Notes under the pieces: generated by a model
Told to the model about the DNA's origin: nothing
Seen by the model: the letters and a program-made list of their open reading frames with translations, nothing else
The model's database searches: none
Shown here: piece after piece, positions 50,940 through 59,441 of the stretch
Layout: every line of letters starts with the position of its first letter
Position numbering within the stretch: the stretch's first letter is position 1
Assembly (NCBI GenBank): GCA_934098295.1
Contig: CAKONV010000001.1
Location: 62,001-126,000 of the forward strand
Length of the DNA: 64,000 bases
Source: an uncultured Bacilli bacterium
Lineage (GTDB): Bacteria > Bacillota_I > Bacilli_A > ML615J-28 > CAG-313
Direction of reading: 5' to 3'
Translations under genes and position numbers: made by a program

Positions 50940-51815
50940 TTAATTATCGTTTAATCCTTCTTTTCTTGAATTAAAAACTTGTTTCCAGTGATTTTCTCTT
51001 TCTAAAATTTTGTCATCAGAGTAGCTTTCATCAAAATCTTCTAATAAAGACCATTGAAAATATTTTTTGATATAATCTTCACCTTTTAGTTTTTTTACTC
51101 TTTCAAGTTCTTTATTACCACCTGTAAGATTATCAGCATAATTTTTCCATCTTTGATATAGCATACCATTTTCGCCAGAAGCTTTACCAATGTATATTCT
51201 ACCTAGCCCGCTATATTCATTTTCTGGGGCTTTATCAACAATAGCATAAATCCCTTTTTTGTTATTTAAGCATCCTTCCCAACCACGATATAAGTAAATG
51301 GCTTTTTCCAAGTCATCATATGATAATATCACATTTTTATATCCAGGAAATTTATTACAAGAGTATTTATTTGTCTTAATTTCAGCTACTTCACATTCAT
51401 TTAGATATTTTCTTAAATTAAAGTTGTATCTTCCCATCGTGTTGCCTTTAGAAACCTTAATTACTAATCTTCCTACATATTTTTGGAGGCGTTCTATTGG
51501 TGTATATTTAGCGGGAAGATTATCCTCTTTTTTTGGTATTTCCGTAATCTTACCACTACCAACAAATAAGTAATAATCTCCATAATATCCCATTCTATAA
51601 AAACATAGGCAATACTGACCAACTTTAAAATTAGTTTGTGTTCCGTAATATGGCCAAAAACCACTACTAAGATTAGTTTCATCCCTTAACCAAGAGTCTA
51701 TGCACAACTGACCATTTTTACCTTCAGAAATACTTAAGCTAATTTTACAGTTATCTATTTCTTCATCAGTTAAATTAAAAATATCATTTAAATATATACA
51801 ATTATCGTTTCCCAT
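50940..51815 (-). CDS. GIY-YIG nuclease family protein
   Basis: About 291 residues. The C-terminal 100 residues carry the GIY-YIG signature: KKGIYAIVDKA, then GRIYIGKASGENGMLYQRW with the arginine, and ILERENHWK supplying the catalytic glutamate. The N-terminal 180 residues (with FWPYYGTQTNFKVGQYCLCF) are not recognised and may bind DNA or another target. The ATG at 51815 has GAGGGG at suitable distance, preferred to 51854. It follows the epimerase gene by 20 bases in the same direction, so it is on the polysaccharide transcript. GIY-YIG proteins act in repair, mobile elements and restriction; role here unclear. Confidence 0.78.
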   Translation of the reverse strand: MGNDNCIYLNDIFNLTDEEIDNCKISLSISEGKNGQLCIDSWLRDETNLSSGFWPYYGTQTNFKVGQYCLCFYRMGYYGDYYLFVGSGKITEIPKKEDNLPAKYTPIERLQKYVGRLVIKVSKGNTMGRYNFNLRKYLNECEVAEIKTNKYSCNKFPGYKNVILSYDDLEKAIYLYRGWEGCLNNKKGIYAIVDKAPENEYSGLGRIYIGKASGENGMLYQRWKNYADNLTGGNKELERVKKLKGEDYIKKYFQWSLLEDFDESYSDDKILERENHWKQVFNSRKEGLNDN

Positions 51816-51835
51816 ATTATTTTTCCCCTCTATTA

Positions 51836-52999
51836 TTAATTTTCTTTTCTCCAAACCATTTTATTTACGACATTAACATATCCTTGAATGATTCTAACAA
51901 CTTTCATAGATACTGTTTCATCAGTATAGTCTGGACATGGTTTACCAAGCACACCTTTTTGTTTCATGGTGATAGCCATATCAGTTGCTTGTAACAATTC
52001 TTTAGTTGAAATTCCTGCTAGAATGAAGTCCCCTGCTTCTAAGGCTTCAGGTCGTTCTGTTGATGTTCTAATACATACAGCAGCAATTGGATGACCGATT
52101 GATAAATAGAAACTTGATTCTTCTGGTAATGTACCTGAATCGGATACGATTGCTAGGGCATTCATTTGAAGATTGTTGTAATCATTAAATCCAAGTGGCT
52201 CATTAATTCTTACTCTCTTATCTAGTTTAAATCCACTTGCTTCTAATCTTTTTTTGCTGCGTGGATGGCATGAATATAAGATTGGCATATCATATTTTTC
52301 AGCAAGAGAATTTATAGCATTAAATAGTGATAAGAAATTTTTCTCGGTATCAATGTTTTCTTCTCTATGAGCTGATAATAATATATACTTGTTTGGAGTA
52401 AGATTTAATCTTTCTAAGATATTTGATTTTTCAATTTTACTTAAGTTCATATGTAATACTTCAGCCATTGGGGAACCTGTTACGTATGTTCTTTCTTTTG
52501 GCAATCCACATTCAATTAAATATCTTCTTGCATATTCTGAGTATGGCATGTTTACATCGGATATGATGTCAACAATTCTTCTATTAGTTTCTTCTGGTAA
52601 ACATTCATCTTTACATCTATTACCAGCTTCCATATGGAATACTGGAATATGAAGTCTTTTAGCAGATATTGCTGATAAACATGAGTTAGTATCACCTAAG
52701 ACTAAAAGAGCATCTGGTTTAATTTCTACCATTAGTTCATAACTTCTAGCAATTACATTACCACAAGTTTGACCTAAGTTTTCACCAACAACATTCATCC
52801 ATACATCAGGTCCACCTAGTTCAAAATCTGACCAAAATACATCATTTAAGTTTTTATCATAATTTTGGCCAGTATGGGCAACAATTACATCAAAATATTC
52901 TCTTGCTCTTTTTATTACAGCTGCAAGTCTAATAATTTCTGGTCTTGTCCCTACAATAATTAATAATTTTATTTTTCCATTATTTTTAAATTGTGCCAT
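51836..52999 (-). CDS. wecB: UDP-N-acetylglucosamine 2-epimerase family (CapG/FnlC/WecB type)
   Basis: A 387-residue enzyme. Family blocks: IVGTRPEIIRLAAVI, HTGQNYDKNL, LVLGDTNSCL, HMEAGNRC (with catalytic acids nearby), SAHREENID, and SDSGTLPEESS. The FxxEAGNRCKDE variant and the neighbouring CapF-like and CapE-like genes suggest the CapG/FnlC subgroup. That subgroup epimerises the CapF product to UDP-N-acetyl-L-fucosamine. It diverges from capF across a 227-base region with symmetric promoters. Ribosome binding site GGAGG. Confidence 0.87.
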   Translation of the reverse strand: MAQFKNNGKIKLLIIVGTRPEIIRLAAVIKRAREYFDVIVAHTGQNYDKNLNDVFWSDFELGGPDVWMNVVGENLGQTCGNVIARSYELMVEIKPDALLVLGDTNSCLSAISAKRLHIPVFHMEAGNRCKDECLPEETNRRIVDIISDVNMPYSEYARRYLIECGLPKERTYVTGSPMAEVLHMNLSKIEKSNILERLNLTPNKYILLSAHREENIDTEKNFLSLFNAINSLAEKYDMPILYSCHPRSKKRLEASGFKLDKRVRINEPLGFNDYNNLQMNALAIVSDSGTLPEESSFYLSIGHPIAAVCIRTSTERPEALEAGDFILAGISTKELLQATDMAITMKQKGVLGKPCPDYTDETVSMKVVRIIQGYVNVVNKMVWRKEN

Positions 53000-53045
53000 T
53001 TATTAATCCCTCCAATAAAAATAATTTTACTAAAATACACCTAAG

Positions 53046-53193
53046 ATTATATCATATTTTGTCAAATAAATCTATTGATTAAACTTAAAGTATATTAAGT
53101 AATTACTTAATTTTTTATAAGTTTTTTACCAAACAATTTTTACATTACAAGCTATGTTAATCAATAGATTTTTAATAAACATTTTGATATAAT
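53046..53193. promoter_or_regulatory. Mirror-symmetric divergent promoters with 15-bp inverted repeat
   Basis: AAATCTATTGATTAA at 53068-53082 is perfectly inverted at 53157-53171. Each arm lies exactly 16 bases before a TATAAT: minus strand 53046-53051 for the epimerase gene, plus strand 53188-53193 for capF. Both -10 boxes are preceded by a TGA-type extension. The arms cover the -35 positions, so one regulator could control both promoters. Confidence 0.65.
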
Positions 53194-53226
53194 AATATTA
53201 TAAAATAAATAAAAGAGGTGAATAAA

Positions 53227-54438
53227 ATGAATATACTTGTTACTGGTGCCAAAGGAATGGTTGGCACGGCCTTATGCAATAACTTAAAAACATTACAAAA
53301 TGGAACTAATAAAACAAGACCAAATATAAAAATTGATGAAATTTATGAATATGATTTAGGTGATGAAGATAGATTAGATGAATATTGTCAAAAATGCGAC
53401 TTTATCTTTAATCTTGCTGGTATTAATCGCCCAACCAATCCTGAAGATTTCTATAAAGGAAACTTTGGATTTACAACTAAATTATTAGATAATTTAATTA
53501 AATATAACAACAAAGCTCCCATTATGTTGTCTTCTTCTATTCAAGCTAGCCTAATTGGTAGATATGGAACTTCTGATTATGGAAAAAGCAAATTAGAAGG
53601 TGAAAAATATTTAGAAGAATATGGAAAGAAATACAATGTACCTATTTATATTTATCGTTTTGTAAACCTAATGGGGCATTCGAAACCAAAATACAATAGT
53701 GCTGTTAGCACCTTCTGTTGGGCTATCGCTAACGATGAAGAATACATGGTATCTGATTATAACGCTACTGTTGAACTTCTTTATATCGACGATCTAGTTG
53801 AAGGTATGTTTGACCTACTTGAAGGTAGGGAACATCACTGTAATTACGATGGCTTAAAAGCCATCGAACAAAAAGATGGAAAATACTGTTACATTCCTCT
53901 TACATATACTGTTACTTTAGGTGAAATCATCAATCTTTTAAAAGAATTTAAAAGTCAACCTACAACTTTAATGATGCCAAAAATGCCTGAAGGAAGTTTT
54001 GTGAAAAAACTATATTCACTATATCTTACATACTTACCAACTAATAAATTTAAATATGAATTAAAAATGAATGTAGATAATAGAGGTAGCTTCACAGAAC
54101 TAGTTCACACCATGGATTGTGGTCAAGTATCAATCAACATCTCTAAACCCGGCATAACCAAAGGAAATCACTGGCATAATTCTAAATGGGAATACTTTAT
54201 TGTTGTATCTGGTCATGCCTTAATTCAAGAAAGAAATATCAACACAAATGAACTAATTGAATTTGAAGTAAGTGGTGAAAAAATTGAAGTAGTAACAATG
54301 ATTCCAGGATGGACTCATAACATAATTAACTTATCTGATACCAAAGATTTAGTAACAGTAATGACTTGTAATGAAATATTCAATCCAAATCATCCTGATA
54401 CATTCTTTGAACCAGTTGTTAAAAATGATAATAAATAA
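53227..54438 (+). CDS. capF: Capsular polysaccharide biosynthesis protein CapF/FnlB (SDR plus cupin)
   Basis: About 403 residues. The N-terminal short-chain dehydrogenase domain starts ILVTGAKGMVGTALC, has NLAGINRP, and the catalytic YGKSKLEGE near residue 120. The C-terminal 120 residues form a cupin (GITKGNHWHNSKWEYFIVVS, with metal-binding His). This two-domain layout is characteristic of CapF/FnlB, which reduces a 4-keto sugar nucleotide in UDP-L-FucNAc synthesis. The GTG at 53218 overlaps the ribosome binding site, so the ATG at 53227 is used. It is the only plus-strand gene in the right half. Confidence 0.92.
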   Translation: MNILVTGAKGMVGTALCNNLKTLQNGTNKTRPNIKIDEIYEYDLGDEDRLDEYCQKCDFIFNLAGINRPTNPEDFYKGNFGFTTKLLDNLIKYNNKAPIMLSSSIQASLIGRYGTSDYGKSKLEGEKYLEEYGKKYNVPIYIYRFVNLMGHSKPKYNSAVSTFCWAIANDEEYMVSDYNATVELLYIDDLVEGMFDLLEGREHHCNYDGLKAIEQKDGKYCYIPLTYTVTLGEIINLLKEFKSQPTTLMMPKMPEGSFVKKLYSLYLTYLPTNKFKYELKMNVDNRGSFTELVHTMDCGQVSINISKPGITKGNHWHNSKWEYFIVVSGHALIQERNINTNELIEFEVSGEKIEVVTMIPGWTHNIINLSDTKDLVTVMTCNEIFNPNHPDTFFEPVVKNDNK

Positions 54439-54460
54439 TTATCTTACATAACTTAAGTTA

Positions 54461-54493
54461 AACCTGTTAGCTAAAAATAGCTAACAGGTTTTT
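54461..54493 (+). terminator. Terminator of capF
   Basis: A 12-bp perfect stem pairs 54461-54472 with 54479-54490 around a 6-base loop, followed by a T run. Confidence 0.85.
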
Positions 54494-54602
54494 ATATACT
54501 ATTTTTTCAATGCTTTTAAAAGTTAACACATAAAATCATTATTTAAATTGGATTATTTTAACCAAGTAAAAATTAATAACACTATTTTAATACAAAATAT
54601 AA

Positions 54603-57600
54603 TTAAGCTACTTTTTCCTCTTGATATTTGTTATCAACCACTTCCACATTTCCAACAAATTGACTTAAAAATTTTACAGCAAGTTTTCTATCCAATTGAT
54701 CATGTATTTTTTGATTTTCATAGCTTCTTAAACAATTATAACAAGAAGGATCACAATCGCATTTTTCCATATTTTTTAAAGCTACTATAATTATTTTGTA
54801 TAACATTTTCCCGTCAGGTGTTACTAGTCGTCTTGAATGACCTGCTCCACCTGGAACAGAATCGTAAATTATAATTGAATAGCTCGGCTTATTATTTACC
54901 AGTTTCAAAGATAAACAAGCTTTTATATCTTTTCTTTCTATATTTAATTCATTTGAAATGGCATATAAAATCGCATACATAGTAGAAATCATTGTTTTGT
55001 AATCAGATGTATCACAATCAAAACTAATTTTGGCCACATCTGTATTAAAAGTATGATGTAACGAATATCGAAATAGTTTTTGAGAATCACAATTATATTG
55101 ACCAAATAAGCTTTCATGTTGTTTTGCTGTATCAATTTTATGTAATTTATTTTTCATAGATTTATTAGCTTCTTTATCATTAGGAATTGTTTCATCTTCT
55201 GCATAAGCAAAACCACATTTTCTGCATACATAAAAATTGTTCGATGATTTTACCATTAGCGAATCATTTGTTGTAGATTCCAGAATAATTTCAATATTAT
55301 TAAATTTAAAAATATGCTTATCAATTGTTTTAGATTCAGTATTACCAATATAATAATCATCAGATCTATAATTTTTTTCTTGTTTTGAAAGTGGAACTTC
55401 CTTAGCAACTCTATCTGTTACAAATCCGTTTCTTGGTTCTATACTTTCATTAAATCTAAGTTTTGGTATTTTTTCATTGCAAGATGAACACCTTATTCCC
55501 TCACTTGGTACTGGTGTAATTGAATAATTTACAGCTTGACAATTTTTGTTACAACAAATTCCTATATAAGCAGTATGCCACTCTTGCTTATTGTTACCTA
55601 TATTAGATTTTTTAATATATCTACTTGTATACATCTTCCCATCAGCTATCACTTCAGATGATGGGGCATATTCCGCTATCGCCATTTGTAAATCTCTACT
55701 TAATCTTAATTTATTCAAATTCTCGGCAGTTGTATTTTGTTCTAATTCTACAGTATCAACCGGAAATCCGTATCTTGGCAAAATATTTCCTCTTGCCAAA
55801 AAATCTATTAATTTATTATTTTTATAATTAGTAAGTTTTCTTACACATTTAGCAGCATTCTCTAAATCATTTTTTTTCTTAAACTCATTTATAATATTAT
55901 CGAACATTTTTATATTATTTTCATATTCTCTAATAAGAATAGTAAACACTCCATTGCAACCACTAAATTCTTCTATCCATTCAAAGTTATTAATGCCTAA
56001 TTTATTATGAAAATTTTCATCACCTGGGATTGATCTAACAAGCATGCTTTTTAACATTTCAGGTTTTGTATTTATCCATTCTATAAAACCTTTGTACCCT
56101 TGATCATTTATAAATTTTTCTGCATCATTATAATTATATTGTTCTGGATATTTTGCAAAATACATACTTAATGCAACAGCATAAATATGTCTTCTAGCAA
56201 TTTTTTCATTGTTAATTTTAAATAGCGGAGGCAATATTATTCCACTTATCATTTTTTCTGGCTCCTTAAAAAATGATAAGTCATGCGACGATAATTTTGC
56301 ATATGTTAAAGCATATGCAGCTGCGTTTACACTTCTTCCAGCACGTCCAGCCCTTTGTGCATAATTGGATGGAAGTGGTGGCACATCTCGTAAAAAGACA
56401 GTTTCTAAATCGCCTACATCTACACCCATCTCAAAAGTTGTTGAACAAGAGAGTGCATTAATTTCTTTTTTTATAAACTGTTCTTGATATTCGGCACTTT
56501 CTTTTTTACTTAACTGTGCTGTATGCTCTTTAATAAAAAGAGGTGCCATTCTTTTACTAAAATATAATTTAGCAAAATGATTATCCTTATTTAAGTCACG
56601 TGGATCTACTTGTTCAACTTTTTGATTACATCTTGTAACTATGCATAAACCGTTTATGTTAAATTGTGATATCTTTCCACATTTTGTACATCTATACCAT
56701 TTTACCGAAGCATCTCCAGCAATTTTAATTTGAAAATTTTTTGCTGGTAAAACATAATTACCATCATGATTTTTATCAATAAGATGATAATCATTATCAA
56801 AATATGTTAAATATTCAAAATATTCTTCTAAAAACTTTGCAGCTTCAGTTTCATTTACATTAAGAAATTTCATTACATAATAAAGTCTATTTGTTTTATA
56901 AAAATGATTATTGTCTTTAATTTTATTCTTTGGATACCATTCAGAAATTGTACTTTTTTTATTATTATAATTTTGTGATTTTGTAACAAATCTTTGCGAA
57001 GGCGTATAGAAAATATAGTCTCTATCATTATCATCAATATCAGTATCATTATCAGTACAAATTGCGCCCATTTTTACTATTTCAAAAATCAACAAATCAA
57101 GTAAATTCTTTGCAGAATCAAAAGAAATTTTATATTTTTTTGCAACTTCATTAACAATTTCATTATTGTTACCCAAGTAATGAAATTGTAATACTCCTAA
57201 GGAAGTTAGTGAGGTTGTTGAATTAAAGCGCGCTAATTCATTCAACATTGCCACCCATGCATTTTTAGAACTGGCATTCGTCAAATTAGAAATATCATTA
57301 TTTGATGATGCAAAACTTTTTTTATTTGCAAAATATGTCGCTAATTTTGTTACAAATTCGGAAATAGTACATTGTGATGAAAGAATTGTATTTTCTTGTT
57401 CTTTTATAATTTGGTAAATGCCTCTACGACGTAAGAATTCGTCATAACTTCGTTTTAAATAGCATGCAAATTTAGCAGCTTCTTGTCTACTATCAGAAAA
57501 GGCCAAAAATTGCCTACCTATTCTAGTTTCTTTTTTCTTATTGCTTAAAGTTGCTTTAACAAGAAAATTTTTAGAGTTTTTATCATTTTCTTCATCTACT

Positions 57601-59441
57601 TCAAACTTTGATTCAGGCAGTTCCTCATATAATGATGTCGCTAGTACAGATGTCGCAGCATCATTTCCTAAATATAGCCTTTTGTACGTTCCCCTATGAC
57701 AATTACCACATCTAGCCCCTAAAGACAAATCCCTAGCTTTGACAACTTTTACATAATCATTTTTTCCACAGTCACATGGAAAATTTTTAATTTGTCCTTC
57801 TGACACAATTGCTCCACAATGTGGACATAAATAATAATGTTCTAGTTTACTATTTTCATCTTCATCATCATCAATTTCATCATTTTCTTCATCAGCTAAA
57901 AAATAATATGCCACTTTTTCATCAAGTTTATTAGCCTGTACTAAATGATTTGATTCTATTTTTCCAACAATAGCAAATTTGCCGCACTCATCGCAAAGAG
58001 CTATCTCAAAAACAGAGTACACCTGATTATTTATAAACTGAGTTTTTTGTCTAGTTAAAAAAAGTTTTTTTTCAGGACTTAATGTTAAAAAACATCCTTC
58101 CAAACTTCGAACAAAGAAATGATATCTAGCATCAACCAATGATTTTCCATTTTTTTGTGCCCTCGTACAAAGAGAAATAAATGCCGTGGTTGTAGTAAAA
58201 TCTAAATTTAAAATGTTCGCTATATCATTAAAATCTGTTACCTTTTTTATGTTAGTTCTAAAAGTATTATAAAGACTAGATGAATATAAAAAATTATATA
58301 TAAGTTCATTTTCATCCAATAATCTATCAAATTCAATACCATATTTTGTCAAAACTTGAGACACAATATTTCGCTCATCAGCCAATTCTCTAATTAAGTT
58401 TATAGGGTATGACTTAGTATCTTTTGTGCTTATAAATTGTTCCCTTTTTGCCCTTATTATATTTTCTTTTTTAAACTCAACGCCACAAAGATTAGTTGCA
58501 AATTCAATAATATCATCATCAAATGAATTATTGCTTCCGAGAGTAGCACTTGTAAGTATAAACTGAGGTTCCCTTTTGTATGAAATTCTTGCTCTAAGTC
58601 TTCTTAAAAGAATTGCAGTTTCAATACCAGTAGCACCTGAATATACATGGGCTTCATCAAGAACTACAAATCTGAAATCAGATTGGCTGAACAAAGAATC
58701 ATCTTTGGGTCTAAAAAGTAGGTGTTCCAACATAGCATAATTAGTAAACAAAATATTAGGAGGATTTTTTTTCATTTCTTCTCTTGATAATAATTCATTT
58801 TTTAATCTATGTCGAAGTTCAGGTATTGGATCATTAGAAAACATTGCTTCATAAACTGAAATAGCATCTTCTTCACTATTTTCCGTTCCACCATTGTAGA
58901 CACCAAATGTAATATTGGGATAGTACATAAGTATCTTTCTAATGTTTTTCATTTGGTCGTTTGCAAGTGCATTCATTGGATATATGAACAAAGCTCTAAC
59001 ACCCGGACCTAACGTTCCCATTTCTTCTTCTTGTAATAATTCATTTAAAACTGGTATTAAAAAACAATTTGTTTTTCCACTACCAGTACCTGTTGAAATA
59101 ACCGCGTTATTTCCTTTAACGATAGTCCTTATTGCTTGTTCTTGGTGAATATAAAGAGGTCTATCAATTGGCAAACACCTTTTATACAATTTACCATTTG
59201 GCTTTTTTGCTTCTAAATCACGATACAATTTAGAGAGAACACCTTCATCTATTAATTTATTAATTGTCAATCCACTTTCAAAAACGTCATTTGTTTCTAA
59301 CCATGGACCATTCGAGATAATATCGTTAAGTTCAGTTATAAATTGTTTTCTTAGACCACTATCAGCAAACGAAAAGGTAGTTAATATATAACTTATAAAT
59401 TCTTCTTTAATATTCTTTGATGCAATTATAGGATCAAACAT
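54603..59441 (-). CDS. Large DEAD/DEAH-box helicase with DUF1998/MZB domain (DruE/DISARM-like)
   Basis: A 1612-residue superfamily 2 helicase. Q-motif-like YIHQEQAI (97-104), Walker A TGTGSGKT (117-124), VVLDEAHVYSG (about 262), TSATLGS (about 298), then FEMGVDVGDLE and QRAGRAGRS (about 1028). It has many zinc-type Cys pairs: LCPHCGA, RCGNCHRG, YRCTKCGK, CSSCNEK, CRKCGFA. The C-terminus ends in YDSVPGGAGHSRRL and CDCDPSCYNCLRSYENQ (about 1560), the DUF1998/MrfA zinc-binding (MZB) signature. Such proteins occur as DruE in Druantia, in DISARM (split), and as the DNA-repair helicase MrfA/YprA, which is half this size. The start overlaps the upstream gene by 8 bases. Confidence 0.86.
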   Translation of the reverse strand: MFDPIIASKNIKEEFISYILTTFSFADSGLRKQFITELNDIISNGPWLETNDVFESGLTINKLIDEGVLSKLYRDLEAKKPNGKLYKRCLPIDRPLYIHQEQAIRTIVKGNNAVISTGTGSGKTNCFLIPVLNELLQEEEMGTLGPGVRALFIYPMNALANDQMKNIRKILMYYPNITFGVYNGGTENSEEDAISVYEAMFSNDPIPELRHRLKNELLSREEMKKNPPNILFTNYAMLEHLLFRPKDDSLFSQSDFRFVVLDEAHVYSGATGIETAILLRRLRARISYKREPQFILTSATLGSNNSFDDDIIEFATNLCGVEFKKENIIRAKREQFISTKDTKSYPINLIRELADERNIVSQVLTKYGIEFDRLLDENELIYNFLYSSSLYNTFRTNIKKVTDFNDIANILNLDFTTTTAFISLCTRAQKNGKSLVDARYHFFVRSLEGCFLTLSPEKKLFLTRQKTQFINNQVYSVFEIALCDECGKFAIVGKIESNHLVQANKLDEKVAYYFLADEENDEIDDDEDENSKLEHYYLCPHCGAIVSEGQIKNFPCDCGKNDYVKVVKARDLSLGARCGNCHRGTYKRLYLGNDAATSVLATSLYEELPESKFEVDEENDKNSKNFLVKATLSNKKKETRIGRQFLAFSDSRQEAAKFACYLKRSYDEFLRRRGIYQIIKEQENTILSSQCTISEFVTKLATYFANKKSFASSNNDISNLTNASSKNAWVAMLNELARFNSTTSLTSLGVLQFHYLGNNNEIVNEVAKKYKISFDSAKNLLDLLIFEIVKMGAICTDNDTDIDDNDRDYIFYTPSQRFVTKSQNYNNKKSTISEWYPKNKIKDNNHFYKTNRLYYVMKFLNVNETEAAKFLEEYFEYLTYFDNDYHLIDKNHDGNYVLPAKNFQIKIAGDASVKWYRCTKCGKISQFNINGLCIVTRCNQKVEQVDPRDLNKDNHFAKLYFSKRMAPLFIKEHTAQLSKKESAEYQEQFIKKEINALSCSTTFEMGVDVGDLETVFLRDVPPLPSNYAQRAGRAGRSVNAAAYALTYAKLSSHDLSFFKEPEKMISGIILPPLFKINNEKIARRHIYAVALSMYFAKYPEQYNYNDAEKFINDQGYKGFIEWINTKPEMLKSMLVRSIPGDENFHNKLGINNFEWIEEFSGCNGVFTILIREYENNIKMFDNIINEFKKKNDLENAAKCVRKLTNYKNNKLIDFLARGNILPRYGFPVDTVELEQNTTAENLNKLRLSRDLQMAIAEYAPSSEVIADGKMYTSRYIKKSNIGNNKQEWHTAYIGICCNKNCQAVNYSITPVPSEGIRCSSCNEKIPKLRFNESIEPRNGFVTDRVAKEVPLSKQEKNYRSDDYYIGNTESKTIDKHIFKFNNIEIILESTTNDSLMVKSSNNFYVCRKCGFAYAEDETIPNDKEANKSMKNKLHKIDTAKQHESLFGQYNCDSQKLFRYSLHHTFNTDVAKISFDCDTSDYKTMISTMYAILYAISNELNIERKDIKACLSLKLVNNKPSYSIIIYDSVPGGAGHSRRLVTPDGKMLYKIIIVALKNMEKCDCDPSCYNCLRSYENQKIHDQLDRKLAVKFLSQFVGNVEVVDNKYQEEKVA

